A stretch of 64,000 nt of DNA from JAYWGN01 sp043778255 (GTDB lineage Bacteria; Bacteroidota; Bacteroidia; Chitinophagales; Chitinophagaceae): NCBI GenBank assembly GCA_043778255.1, contig JAYWGN010000058.1, positions 1-64,000 of the forward strand. Reading direction: 5' to 3'. The translations under genes were made by a program, and so were the position numbers. Positions 23,926 through 32,724 of this stretch are shown here, piece after piece. Position 1 is the stretch's first letter; the number at the start of each line of letters is the position of its first letter. The notes beneath the pieces were generated by a model. It ran no database searches, was not told where the DNA came from, and worked only from the letters and a program-made list of their open reading frames with translations.

Positions 23926-26670
23926 ATGAGTAAAAATTTCCGATTTCTGGTGCTTACAATAGCAGCCGGATTAGTATCACTAGTGAGTATGGCGCAACAA
24001 AAAGCCGTACGAGGTGTAGTAAAAAATGCCTCAAACAATGAAGCCGTTGGTGCCGTAAATGTAGAGGTTAAAGGCGTAGGCAAAGTAAGTTATACTGATG
24101 GCAATGGTGCTTTTAAAATAAGTGTTGCCAATTTGCCTGTTACCTTAATATTTACATCTGTTGGTTACGAAAGTATGGAAGTAGAAGTTACTAGCGAAGC
24201 AAGTGTTGCCGTTGCCTTAAAATCAAGTACTGCATTAGGTACTGAAATTGTAGTATCAGCGTCAAGGTTGCCACAACGTATATTGGAGTCGCCGGTTACA
24301 ATTGAAAGAGTGAGTGCAGCTGCTATAAAAAATGCTCCTGCTGCATCTTATTACGATGTAATTCAAAATCTTAAAGGGGTTGATTTAATGGCATCATCTT
24401 TAACATTTAAAACACCCACCACTAGAGGTTTTAATGGTAGTGGTAATACAAGGTTTACCCAATTGGTAGATGGTATGGATAACCAAGCACCGGGTTTAAA
24501 CTTTTCGGTAGGTAGTGTAATAGGACTTAGCGAATTAGATGTTGACAATATAGAGTTATTGCCAGGTGCATCATCTGCATTATACGGCCCTGGCGGTATG
24601 AATGGTACTTTACTTATTAATAGCAAAAATCCATTTAAGTATCAAGGCTTATCATTTCAGGTAAAAACAGGTATGATGCATACCGATAAATATGAAAGAC
24701 CCAACGTAGGTGCTTACCACAATTGGAATATTAGATGGGCAAAAAAAGTAAGTGAAAAATTTGCATTTAAACTTACTACTGAATTAATAAAAGCGAATGA
24801 TTGGGTAGCAAACGATACCCGTAATTATAGTAGAAATGGTACAGGTGGAAGCCTTAAAGCAGGCAACAGACAAAATGACCCTAACTATGATGGTGTAAAT
24901 GTATATGGTGATGAAACCACTGTACAAATGAGAGACTTGTTAAATGGTATAGGTGCTCAAGCCCCTTTTTTACAACCTTACATTAACACCTTAACGGCTG
25001 CTAATCCTACACAAGGTATATCAAGAACAGGATATAATGAAGCAGAAATAGTAGACCCAGTAACATTGAATTATAAAGTTGGAGGTTCGTTAAATTATAA
25101 AATTACTGACAAAACAGAAGCCATTGTAATGGGCTATTTTGGTACAGGTAACACTGTATATACTGGCAGTGAAAGGTATAATTTACAAGATTTAAAAATT
25201 GCACAATATAAAGTAGAATTAAATAACAAAAAATGGTATTTAAGAGCCTACACCACACAAGAAAACAGTGGTAATTCATTTAATGCAACAGTAGCAGCTA
25301 GGCTTACAACAGAGCAAGTAGCCCCAAGTGGTACTTGGTATCCTTTATACGGGCAAACATTTTTGGCTAACAAACTAGCAGGTATGAGCGACCAAGATGC
25401 ACATACTGCAGCACGAACTGCAGCCGATGCCAACCGTTTACAAGCTAGTAGCCCTGCATTTCAAGCTGCATTTAAAAATATAACAAGCCGTCCAATTGGT
25501 GCTGACCCTGTAAAAGCAGGTGGTGCCAAATTTTTAGATAGATCAGATTTGTATAATATTGAAGGTCAATATAACCTTACCGATGCCAAAACAGCCTTTG
25601 CAGATGTATTAGTAGGTGCTAATTACAAAAAATATGTATTGAACAGCAAAGGAACACTATTTGCCGATACAGCAGGTAGCATAGGTATAGCCGAATATGG
25701 TGGTTATGTACAAGCCACAAAAGCACTACTTGAGGAAAAATTAAAAATAATTTTAAGTGGACGTTACGATAAAAATGAAAATTTTAAAGGTAAAATAACA
25801 CCAAGAGCTACCGCTACTTACAAAGTAAGCAATAGTGGTACAGTAAGAGCATCGTTTCAAACTGCGTATCGTTTTCCAAGTACTCAACAGCAATGGATAA
25901 GTTTGGATATTGGTAGTAACGTAAGGTTGTTAGGTGGCAATCAAGATTTAAAAACTTTTTATAAGTTTAGTACTAACCCTGTATACACATTGGCTAGTGT
26001 ACAAGCAGGAGCACCAGTGAAAGCTAACTTCGATGAATTTAAAGCAGAGTCTGTTACTTCATTTGAACTAGGCTATAAAGGATTACATGTTGGCAAAAAA
26101 TTATTGATAGATGTGTATGGTTACTATGGCCAATACAAAGACTTTATAGTACGTACCTTAGTAGCACAACCTAAAGATGGTAATATAGCTAATATAGGAA
26201 CGGCAAGTAACCGTCAGGTATTTTCGGTACCTGTAAATAGCACAGCAAAAGTAACTACAAGTGGCTTTGGTATAGGTGTTGATTATAAATTGCCACAAAA
26301 CTTTGCCATATCTGCAAATGCAAGTAGCGATATAATATCTAACATACCTGCTGGTTTTATTTCGTTCTTCAACTCACCTAAGTATAGAACCAACTTTACA
26401 TTTAGCAACACATCATTTGGTTATAAAAAACGTATAGGCTTTGGTGTTACTTACCGTTGGCAAGATGCATTTTTCTTTGAAGGCGATTTTGCAAATGGTG
26501 CTTTACCTGCTGTACATACAGTAGATGCACAAGTAAACTACCGCTTACCCGACTTTAAATCAACTTTTAAAATAGGTGCTAACAATTTATTAAATGAATA
26601 TTATAGAACTGGTTTTGCTAACCCAATGATAGGCGGTTTGTATTATGCTAGTTACTCATACAACTTTTAA
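23926..26670 (+). CDS. TonB-dependent outer-membrane receptor with carboxypeptidase-regulatory-like domain
   Basis: The 914-residue receptor starts with a signal peptide (FRFLVLTIAAGLVSLVSMAQ). A CarboxypepD-reg-like beta-sandwich follows (about 25-105: VRGVVKNASNNEAVGAVNVEVKG), then the plug (TEIVVSASRLPQRILESPVTIERV, GFNGSGNTRFTQLVDGMDNQAPGLNF, VDNIELLPGASSALYGPGGMNGTLLINSKNPF) and the beta-barrel, ending with the aromatic tail LYYASYSYNF. The ligand is unknown. The short spacing to the fasciclin lipoprotein gene (35 bases) and the terminator after that gene indicate a two-gene operon. Confidence 0.95.
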   Translation: MSKNFRFLVLTIAAGLVSLVSMAQQKAVRGVVKNASNNEAVGAVNVEVKGVGKVSYTDGNGAFKISVANLPVTLIFTSVGYESMEVEVTSEASVAVALKSSTALGTEIVVSASRLPQRILESPVTIERVSAAAIKNAPAASYYDVIQNLKGVDLMASSLTFKTPTTRGFNGSGNTRFTQLVDGMDNQAPGLNFSVGSVIGLSELDVDNIELLPGASSALYGPGGMNGTLLINSKNPFKYQGLSFQVKTGMMHTDKYERPNVGAYHNWNIRWAKKVSEKFAFKLTTELIKANDWVANDTRNYSRNGTGGSLKAGNRQNDPNYDGVNVYGDETTVQMRDLLNGIGAQAPFLQPYINTLTAANPTQGISRTGYNEAEIVDPVTLNYKVGGSLNYKITDKTEAIVMGYFGTGNTVYTGSERYNLQDLKIAQYKVELNNKKWYLRAYTTQENSGNSFNATVAARLTTEQVAPSGTWYPLYGQTFLANKLAGMSDQDAHTAARTAADANRLQASSPAFQAAFKNITSRPIGADPVKAGGAKFLDRSDLYNIEGQYNLTDAKTAFADVLVGANYKKYVLNSKGTLFADTAGSIGIAEYGGYVQATKALLEEKLKIILSGRYDKNENFKGKITPRATATYKVSNSGTVRASFQTAYRFPSTQQQWISLDIGSNVRLLGGNQDLKTFYKFSTNPVYTLASVQAGAPVKANFDEFKAESVTSFELGYKGLHVGKKLLIDVYGYYGQYKDFIVRTLVAQPKDGNIANIGTASNRQVFSVPVNSTAKVTTSGFGIGVDYKLPQNFAISANASSDIISNIPAGFISFFNSPKYRTNFTFSNTSFGYKKRIGFGVTYRWQDAFFFEGDFANGALPAVHTVDAQVNYRLPDFKSTFKIGANNLLNEYYRTGFANPMIGGLYYASYSYNF

Positions 26671-26705
26671 TTAAATTATACCATCAATACAATAAATACA
26701 TACAA

Positions 26706-27920
26706 ATGAAAAATTTTATAAACAAAATAATTGCTACTGCACTACTATTTACATTAGTTATTGCAACATCTTGCAACAAAGGTTTTGAAGATGTACCTTT
26801 TACAACAACAGCAAGTGGTCCCACACTTTCGGAAAAGTTAAATACTGATCCAACTTTTAGCTTTTATAGAGATGCTTTAGTAAAGTATGGTTTAATTAAC
26901 CAACTTTCGGTAGTAGGTAATGGTGTTACTGCTTTTGGGTTAGATAATGCAACACTTACAGCCGTATATGCCTCGTTTGGTTTAACACCAGCTCAGTTTA
27001 TAGCTTTACCCTCTACAACAGGCACTCCGTTAACAGCTACACAAGCTGCTACCATTAATGGCCAGTTTGGTGCAGTATTTCAATATAGTATAGTGGCTAC
27101 TAACTTGCCAAGTGCAAGGTTTCCAAGTAGTTACAGTGCAGCATCAAGTTTGTTCCCTGCTCAAGTTCCAAATGTACAAATGCCCACTGCCATTGTGTTA
27201 CCTGGCGGTAACCCGTTAGTAAGAATGAACATTTTTCCTGCAAAAAACGGAGCCATATTTTATGCTAACACAGTACCCATAGTAACCCCCGATGCTATAA
27301 CAGCTAGCAATGGTACACTACACCGAGTACCAACACCGGTAACACCACCAAGCCAAGTATTAGCACAAATGATATATACCGATCCTAACCACACTTACTT
27401 AACCGCTGCCATAGCAAGGGCAGATAGTGGCCAAGTAGGGTTAAATAGATTAGATTCAGTACTTAAATTTGGAGTAGCAAATATTACTGTATTTGCTCCC
27501 ACTAACTTAGCTTTTCAAACTTTGCTAACAGGTGCTATAGCTCAAGCACTTATAGCACAAGGCGTAGCACCAGCAACTGCATTAGCTCAAGCTACATTTT
27601 TGGCATCTACACCTGCTGTATTCAGCAATCCAGCTCTATTTGGTGCATTATCTGCACAAACAGTTAGAGGAATTGTAGTATACCATCTGCTAGGTAACCG
27701 TACATTCTCTAACAACTTACCTTTAAGTACTGCAAGTATTAGAACGTTGCTTAACAGTGCAATAGCAGCACATCCGGGTGTAGTAGTTGATAGGTCAACG
27801 GCATCACCACGTTTATTAGGCTTAGGCAATGGCGGCAACTTTAGTAACTTTACTGCACTTGATAGGCATGCTGTAAACGGTGTATGGCATGTAATAGACC
27901 GTGTGTTATTACCTCAGTAA
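26706..27920 (+). CDS. fasciclin-domain lipoprotein
   Basis: The product is a lipoprotein (signal LLFTLVIATSC, Cys23 as the lipidation residue) of 404 residues. It carries two fasciclin-like stretches: a divergent one near 40-110 (LSEKLNTDPTFSFYRDALVKYGLINQL...TAFGLDNATLTAVYASFG) and a clear C-terminal one (about 235-404: YLTAAIARADSG...NITVFAPTNLAFQTLL...VRGIVVYHLLGNRTFSNNL...NFTALDRHAVNGVWHVIDRVLLP). FAS1 domains mediate adhesion or ligand binding. The operon with a TonB receptor suggests a surface partner of that transporter, by analogy to SusD-type pairs but without SusD homology. Confidence 0.9.
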   Translation: MKNFINKIIATALLFTLVIATSCNKGFEDVPFTTTASGPTLSEKLNTDPTFSFYRDALVKYGLINQLSVVGNGVTAFGLDNATLTAVYASFGLTPAQFIALPSTTGTPLTATQAATINGQFGAVFQYSIVATNLPSARFPSSYSAASSLFPAQVPNVQMPTAIVLPGGNPLVRMNIFPAKNGAIFYANTVPIVTPDAITASNGTLHRVPTPVTPPSQVLAQMIYTDPNHTYLTAAIARADSGQVGLNRLDSVLKFGVANITVFAPTNLAFQTLLTGAIAQALIAQGVAPATALAQATFLASTPAVFSNPALFGALSAQTVRGIVVYHLLGNRTFSNNLPLSTASIRTLLNSAIAAHPGVVVDRSTASPRLLGLGNGGNFSNFTALDRHAVNGVWHVIDRVLLPQ

Positions 27921-27947
27921 TATTGTAATTAATTAAATTTTTATACC

Positions 27948-27980
27948 TCCCTACTTCAGTATTTGAAGTGGGGATTTTTT
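27948..27980 (+). terminator. rho-independent terminator of the receptor-fasciclin operon
   Basis: TCCCTACTTCA pairs over 11 positions (one T-G) with TGAAGTGGGGA around a 5-base loop and is followed by TTTTTT. Confidence 0.85.
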
Positions 27981-28079
27981 ATTAGTATAGCAATAATACT
28001 GGTGTAATTCAAGTGTAAAAAACAAAATACCACAACTACTATTAACAATTGTTAAGGTAAGTTTATCAACAATTATTAT

Positions 28080-28087
28080 TATATTTG
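28080..28087 (+). promoter_or_regulatory. Bacteroidota -7 element (TATATTTG) upstream of plsY
   Basis: TATATTTG matches TAnnTTTG and ends 28 bases before the plsY ATG. Confidence 0.5.
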
Positions 28088-28115
28088 TACAACTCAATCA
28101 ACTTATATTTAATAA

Positions 28116-28784
28116 ATGCAAGAATTATTATTGTTATTTTTAGCTTACGCTATTGGTTCAGTTCCTACAGCAGTTTGGGTGAGCAAGTATTTTTTTAAAA
28201 TTGATATTAGAGATTATGGAAGTGGCAATGCAGGTGCTACCAATACCTTTAGAGTATTAGGTAGTAGTTGGGGTACTTTTGTAATGATTGTTGATATACT
28301 TAAAGGCACGGCAGCTACAAGTTTATATTTATTTTTACCCCAATATTTGGGACACAATAGCGAACTACAACGTACCAATTTGCAAATTGGCTTAGGCCTA
28401 ACGGCTGTAATTGGTCATATATTTCCGCTATGGGCTAACTTTAAAGGCGGCAAAGGTGTAGCCACATTATTTGGAATGGTGTTGGCAATACAACCCTTTG
28501 TGGCATTAGGTTGTGTTGGTGTATTTTTAATTGTATTGTACCTCACAAGGTTTGTATCATTAAGCTCTATACTGGCCAGTATATCGTTACCTATATTTAT
28601 TATACTCATATTTAGAGAGCAGGAGCAGCTGTACCGTATATTTGGTATAGCTATTGCCTTAATGGTAATACTTACACATCAAAAAAATATTACCCGATTA
28701 CTCAATGGTATTGAAAGCAGAGTACCTATATTCAAATACCGTGATAGACGTAAAGAGAAGCGAAAAACTCGAAGAAATAGTTAA
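28116..28784 (+). CDS. plsY: acyl-phosphate glycerol-3-phosphate acyltransferase
   Basis: PlsY acylates glycerol-3-phosphate from acyl-phosphate in the inner membrane, the first step of phospholipid synthesis. The family motifs are GSVPTAVWVSKYFFKIDIRDYGSGNAGATNTFRVLG (residues about 13-48) and FPLWANFKGGKGVATLFG (about 109-126). The 222-residue length and several hydrophobic helices match, and the end is highly basic (RDRRKEKRKTRRNS). It is a monocistronic or two-gene unit with the DinB-like gene. Confidence 0.95.
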   Translation: MQELLLLFLAYAIGSVPTAVWVSKYFFKIDIRDYGSGNAGATNTFRVLGSSWGTFVMIVDILKGTAATSLYLFLPQYLGHNSELQRTNLQIGLGLTAVIGHIFPLWANFKGGKGVATLFGMVLAIQPFVALGCVGVFLIVLYLTRFVSLSSILASISLPIFIILIFREQEQLYRIFGIAIALMVILTHQKNITRLLNGIESRVPIFKYRDRRKEKRKTRRNS

Positions 28785-28854
28785 GCAATTTTTTATTTTT
28801 GCTATCGCAAAAATGCTTGTAAACTAACTACAATTTATTTTTTTTGTAAAAAAA

Positions 28855-29337
28855 ATGACAACAAGTACTGACCTTTCAAACAGATTACATGAAGTATTTA
28901 TTAATGGTACTTGGATAGCCAATACCAACTACACCCAACAATTAACTGATATTAACATAGTTCAGGCTAATTGTAAACTACCTCAACTTAATACAATTGC
29001 TTTAATTACATATCATATCAATTATTATGTAGCAGGGCTTATACAGATATTACAAGGGGGCAAACTTACTATTAGTGATACATATAGTTGGGCTATGCCA
29101 CCTATTAACACTGAGGCTGAATGGCAGTTACTACTAACAACACTTACAACTAATGCAGCAAAATTTGTAAACCTTGTAGCACAATTGCCAAACAATATAC
29201 TGCTACAACCCTTTACTGAACCACAATACGGTACTTACTTACGTAATATAGAAGGCGTATTAGAACATAGCTATTACCACCTTGGGCAAGTTGTACTTAT
29301 TAAAAAATTGGTTATTGAAAATTTAAAAAAGGTATAA
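28855..29337 (+). CDS. DinB-like (DUF1572) metal-binding protein
   Basis: The 160-residue protein has the four-helix DinB-fold look: an N-terminal helix, then LNTIALITYHINYYVAGLIQILQGG with a histidine, and a C-terminal LRNIEGVLEHSYYHLGQVVLIKKL with H-x-x-x-H, giving a likely three-His metal site. Members include bacillithiol/mycothiol S-transferases and uncharacterised proteins; the substrate is not clear. It ends just before a bidirectional terminator shared with dnaK. Confidence 0.8.
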   Translation: MTTSTDLSNRLHEVFINGTWIANTNYTQQLTDINIVQANCKLPQLNTIALITYHINYYVAGLIQILQGGKLTISDTYSWAMPPINTEAEWQLLLTTLTTNAAKFVNLVAQLPNNILLQPFTEPQYGTYLRNIEGVLEHSYYHLGQVVLIKKLVIENLKKV

Positions 29338-29354
29338 AGGCTTTTCTTATACAT

Positions 29355-29386
29355 AAAAAAAGCCATCTTCAATTGATGGCTTTTTA
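29355..29386. terminator. bidirectional terminator between the DinB-like gene and dnaK
   Basis: AAAAAGCCATC and GATGGCTTTTT form a perfect 11-bp stem with loop TTCAATT. T-runs on both strands serve the convergent genes on either side. Confidence 0.88.
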
Positions 29387-29403
29387 TTTAATTCTATTGA
29401 GTA

Positions 29404-31314
29404 TTATTTAACCTCTTCAAATGGTACATCTTCTACCTTACTGTCGTTATTACTTTGCTCTGTAGCATTGCCTTGTGGTTGGTCTTGTGCAGTAGCATCG
29501 CCACCTGCAGCTTGTTGTGCATTATATATATCTTGGCTAGCAGCTGTCCAGGCTGTATTCATTTGCTCTAGGGCTGCATCTAGTGCAGCTACATCTTGCA
29601 TTTTGTGTGCTTCCTTCAATTTCTCTAAGGCTAGTTCAATTGGTGCTTTTTTATCGGCAGGTATTTTATCACCAAACTCTTTCATTTGCTTTTCTGTTTG
29701 AAATATCAAACTATCGGCTTGGTTTATTTTATCTACTTTTTCTTTAGCTTGTTTATCAGCAGTTTCGTTGGCTTTGGCTTCGTTCTTCATTTTTTCAATT
29801 TCCTCTTTATTTAAGCCACTACCTGCTTCTATTTTTATTTTTTGTTCTTTGCCAGTTCCTTTGTCCTTAGCACTTACATGTATCATACCATTTGCATCTA
29901 TATCAAAGGTTACTTCTATTTGTGGTACGCCACGTGGTGCAGGTGGTATGCCATCGAGGTTAAATATTCCAAGGCTTTTGTTGTCCTTAGCCATGCTTCT
30001 TTCACCTTGTAATATATGTATTTGTACACCTGGTTGGTTATCACTAGCTGTACTATAGGTTTCAGTTTTTTTAGTTGGTATAGTAGTATTGCTATTTATC
30101 ATGGTAGTCATTACACCGCCCATTGTTTCAATACCTAGGCTAAGTGGTGTTACATCGAGCAACAATACATCTTTAATATCGCCACTTAGTACGGCACCTT
30201 GTATGCCAGCACCAATTGCTACTACCTCATCGGGGTTTACACTTTTATTTGGCTTTCGGCCAAAAAACTTTTCTACTAACTCCTGTACCTTTGGTATTCT
30301 TGTACTACCGCCAACTAATATAACTTCGTCAACCTGTGCAGCAGTCATACCAGCATCTTTTAATGCTTGCTCACAAGGTATAAACATACGTTCAAATAAT
30401 TTGTCGCTAAGTTGCTCAAATTTTGCTCTTGTAAACTTTCTTACTAAGTGCTTAGGCACACCGTCAACGGCAGTTATATACGGTAAATTTATTTCTGTTT
30501 CGGCACTGCTGCTTAGTTCAATTTTTGCTTTTTCAGCAGCTTCCTTAAGTCTTTGCAAAGCCATAGGGTCTTTACGTAAGTCAATAGCCTCATCGTTTTT
30601 AAATTCATCGGCAAGCCAATTCATAATGAGTATATCAAAATCATCGCCACCTAAGTGTGTATCGCCATTGGTACTTTTTACTTCAAATACTCCATCACCT
30701 AGCTCCAATACACTCACATCAAATGTACCACCACCAAGGTCAAACACAGCTATTTTTTGGTCGGTACTTTTCTTATCTAACCCGTAAGCCAAAGCAGCCG
30801 CTGTAGGTTCGTTTACAATACGCTTTACGGTAAGGCCAGCTATTTCGCCAGCTTCTTTAGTAGCTTGTCGTTGTGCATCATTAAAGTAAGCAGGTACGGT
30901 TATTACAGCTTCAGTTACCTCAGTTCCTAGGTATTCCTCAGCAGTTTTTTTCATTTTTTGCAAAGTCATTGCACTTATTTCTTGAGGGGTATATAACCTA
31001 CCGTCAATGTCAATACGGCAGGTATTATTGTCGCCTTGTACTACTTTGTAGCTACAATATTTAAGTTCCTCATTTACTTCATCAAACCTACGTCCCATAA
31101 ATCGCTTTACGCTACTTATGGTATTACCAGGGTTTGTAATTGCTTGTCGCTTTGCAGGGTCACCAACCTTACGTTCACCATTTTTTAAAAATGCAACAAC
31201 ACTTGGTGTTGTTCTTCTCCCTTCTTCATTTGCAATTACTACAGGTTCGTTACCCTCCATTACACTTACACAACTGTTGGTAGTGCCTAAGTCAATTCCT
31301 ATTATTTTTCCCAT
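29404..31314 (-). CDS. dnaK: chaperone Hsp70 DnaK
   Basis: DnaK is the ATP-dependent folding chaperone. The start at 31314 gives MGKIIGIDLGTTNSCV, the canonical N-terminus; an in-frame TTG at 31344 would add ten residues. Motifs present are VPAYFNDAQRQATKEAG, NEPTAAALAYGLDK, VFDLGGGTFDVSVLELGDGVFEV, ILVGGSTRIPKVQ and VNPDEVVAIGAGIQGAVL. The substrate-binding half (LLLDVTPLSLGIETMGGVMT) is intact and the tail ends with the typical acidic VEDVPFEEVK. About 636 residues, full length. GrpE and DnaJ genes are not adjacent. Confidence 0.98.
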   Translation of the reverse strand: MGKIIGIDLGTTNSCVSVMEGNEPVVIANEEGRRTTPSVVAFLKNGERKVGDPAKRQAITNPGNTISSVKRFMGRRFDEVNEELKYCSYKVVQGDNNTCRIDIDGRLYTPQEISAMTLQKMKKTAEEYLGTEVTEAVITVPAYFNDAQRQATKEAGEIAGLTVKRIVNEPTAAALAYGLDKKSTDQKIAVFDLGGGTFDVSVLELGDGVFEVKSTNGDTHLGGDDFDILIMNWLADEFKNDEAIDLRKDPMALQRLKEAAEKAKIELSSSAETEINLPYITAVDGVPKHLVRKFTRAKFEQLSDKLFERMFIPCEQALKDAGMTAAQVDEVILVGGSTRIPKVQELVEKFFGRKPNKSVNPDEVVAIGAGIQGAVLSGDIKDVLLLDVTPLSLGIETMGGVMTTMINSNTTIPTKKTETYSTASDNQPGVQIHILQGERSMAKDNKSLGIFNLDGIPPAPRGVPQIEVTFDIDANGMIHVSAKDKGTGKEQKIKIEAGSGLNKEEIEKMKNEAKANETADKQAKEKVDKINQADSLIFQTEKQMKEFGDKIPADKKAPIELALEKLKEAHKMQDVAALDAALEQMNTAWTAASQDIYNAQQAAGGDATAQDQPQGNATEQSNNDSKVEDVPFEEVK

Positions 31315-31417
31315 AATCTTATTATTTTTTTTAGTTAATAGCAATAGTTATGCCTTTGCATTCGATTGTGCAAAATTGTCAGTTTTTGAAATAAACTTTC
31401 TAATTACAATTTTCATT

Positions 31418-31981
31418 TTACCCTAACCGTTTTTCAATTTGTTCATTTATAAGGCGGTACAAATGTATAGGTTTGTAGGTACGCCAATTATCAATTTCCA
31501 TTAGTTCTATATAATAATGCAGTTTTGCTTTTTTAAAATCGTACTGACTTTGCTGCGGCAGGTTAAGCAGTATTAACCAACCATTTAGGTCGTTTACGTT
31601 ATCCAACCAATCTTCATAATAGCTATCGTCGCTGCTATGAAAATTAAGTACATTCTCAGCAATTAATATAAATTTACTAATACCCATTACCTCTAATTTA
31701 TCCGTAAGTTCTCGCCGTAGTATCATTATATCATTATCAATGGCATCGTTCCATTCGCCTATTAACTCTATTATAGCATAGTGGTCGTCGTAATCAGCCA
31801 TTAATATTTTAGCATACAAATTTTGGCTTTCTATATAATCCCATTGTGGGTGTATGTAGTAGTTATATACAGTTTGGGTATATTCAAACTCATTATACAC
31901 TCTACCATAAAACGGTGATTTAGCATCCGTTTCGGCAGTGTATATATGCCGCCAATTATCGTAAGGTTCTATTTCGTGCAT
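31418..31981 (-). CDS. conserved Bacteroidota protein of unknown function
   Basis: The start at 31981 (MHEIEPYDNWRHIYTAETDAKSPFYGRVYNEFEYTQTVYNYYIHPQWD) is chosen because this opening is conserved in homologues that I recall from other Bacteroidota; the ORF runs 12 codons further upstream. The roughly 187-residue acidic, Tyr/Trp-rich protein is cytoplasmic with no signal peptide or membrane segment. It contains ILMADYDDHYAIIELIGEWNDAIDNDIMILRRELTD. No function is known. It lies just upstream of dnaK on the same strand, about 100 bases away. Confidence 0.75.
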   Translation of the reverse strand: MHEIEPYDNWRHIYTAETDAKSPFYGRVYNEFEYTQTVYNYYIHPQWDYIESQNLYAKILMADYDDHYAIIELIGEWNDAIDNDIMILRRELTDKLEVMGISKFILIAENVLNFHSSDDSYYEDWLDNVNDLNGWLILLNLPQQSQYDFKKAKLHYYIELMEIDNWRTYKPIHLYRLINEQIEKRLG

Positions 31982-32084
31982 TAGTGTAGTAAAGTTTTTT
32001 TTATTTTTTTTGTACAATATAAAATGTTTGTCTCCATATTGGTTAACAAAAAAACTATTCTGTGTGTTATAGCTTATAAGTTTT

Positions 32085-32111
32085 TATTTTTGCGTAGCAA
32101 AATGCTTTTGC
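32085..32111 (+). promoter_or_regulatory. -7 element overlapping an inverted-repeat hairpin upstream of ispF
   Basis: TATTTTTG at 32085-32092 fits TAnnTTTG. Immediately downstream TTTTGC-GTA-GCAAAA and GCAAAA-TGC-TTTTGC form two overlapping perfect 6-bp inverted repeats, which would lie at the 5' end of the transcript or act as an operator. The ispF ATG is at 32153. Confidence 0.4.
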
Positions 32112-32152
32112 AAAAATGTATTTTTATTTTTACATAAAAAAAATGTATTACC

Positions 32153-32629
32153 ATGATAAGAATTGGACAAGGAATTGACTACCACCAAATTGGCGAAAAT
32201 AGAGAATTTTGGTTGGGTGGCGTTAAGCTCGATTATGAGTTGGGTTGCATAGGCCACAGCGATGCCGATGTATTGCTACACGCCATTTGCGATGCATTGT
32301 TAGGTGCTTTAGCTTTGGGCGATATTGGTATTCATTTTCCTAATAATGACGATGCCTATAAAAATATAGATAGTAAAATATTATTGCAACAAACTTATCA
32401 TTTAATTAAAAGCAAAGGCTACAGTGTTGTAAATATTGATAGTACTGTATGCTTGGAGTTACCCAAAATAGCCAATTATATACCACTTATGCAACAAGTA
32501 ATTGCTACAATATTGCAACTGCAAATAACCGATATTTCAATAAAAGCTACTACTACCGAAACGTTGGGCTTTATTGGCCGTAAAGAAGGTATAATGGCTC
32601 AGGCAGTAGCTTTGCTACAAAAAGATTAA
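32153..32629 (+). CDS. ispF: 2-C-methyl-D-erythritol 2,4-cyclodiphosphate synthase
   Basis: IspF cyclises CDP-ME-2-phosphate in the MEP isoprenoid pathway. Metal ligands are visible as Asp9 and His11 in GQGIDYHQ and His43 in GHSDADVLLHAICDALLGALALGDIG. IKATTTETLGFIGRKEGIMAQAV at the C-terminus is the nucleotide and substrate loop. The 158-residue length is standard. The gene stands alone upstream of mutS2. Confidence 0.97.
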   Translation: MIRIGQGIDYHQIGENREFWLGGVKLDYELGCIGHSDADVLLHAICDALLGALALGDIGIHFPNNDDAYKNIDSKILLQQTYHLIKSKGYSVVNIDSTVCLELPKIANYIPLMQQVIATILQLQITDISIKATTTETLGFIGRKEGIMAQAVALLQKD

Positions 32630-32724
32630 CCTACGTTTTTGTAAGATGTTATACTTTCAACCATAAATTTTTTACCCAAAAAAAATAAAAACTTACTGAA
32701 TGTAAGCAACCCCCAACTATTGCG

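Noticed and set aside
29468..30787. Plus-strand ORFs of 77-232 codons opposite dnaK
   Set aside because: Antisense shadows of a highly conserved gene; Ser-rich composition is typical of the complement of such sequence.
31315..31344. TTG start ten codons upstream of dnaK
   Set aside because: MGKIIGIDLGTTNSC is the canonical beginning of DnaK.
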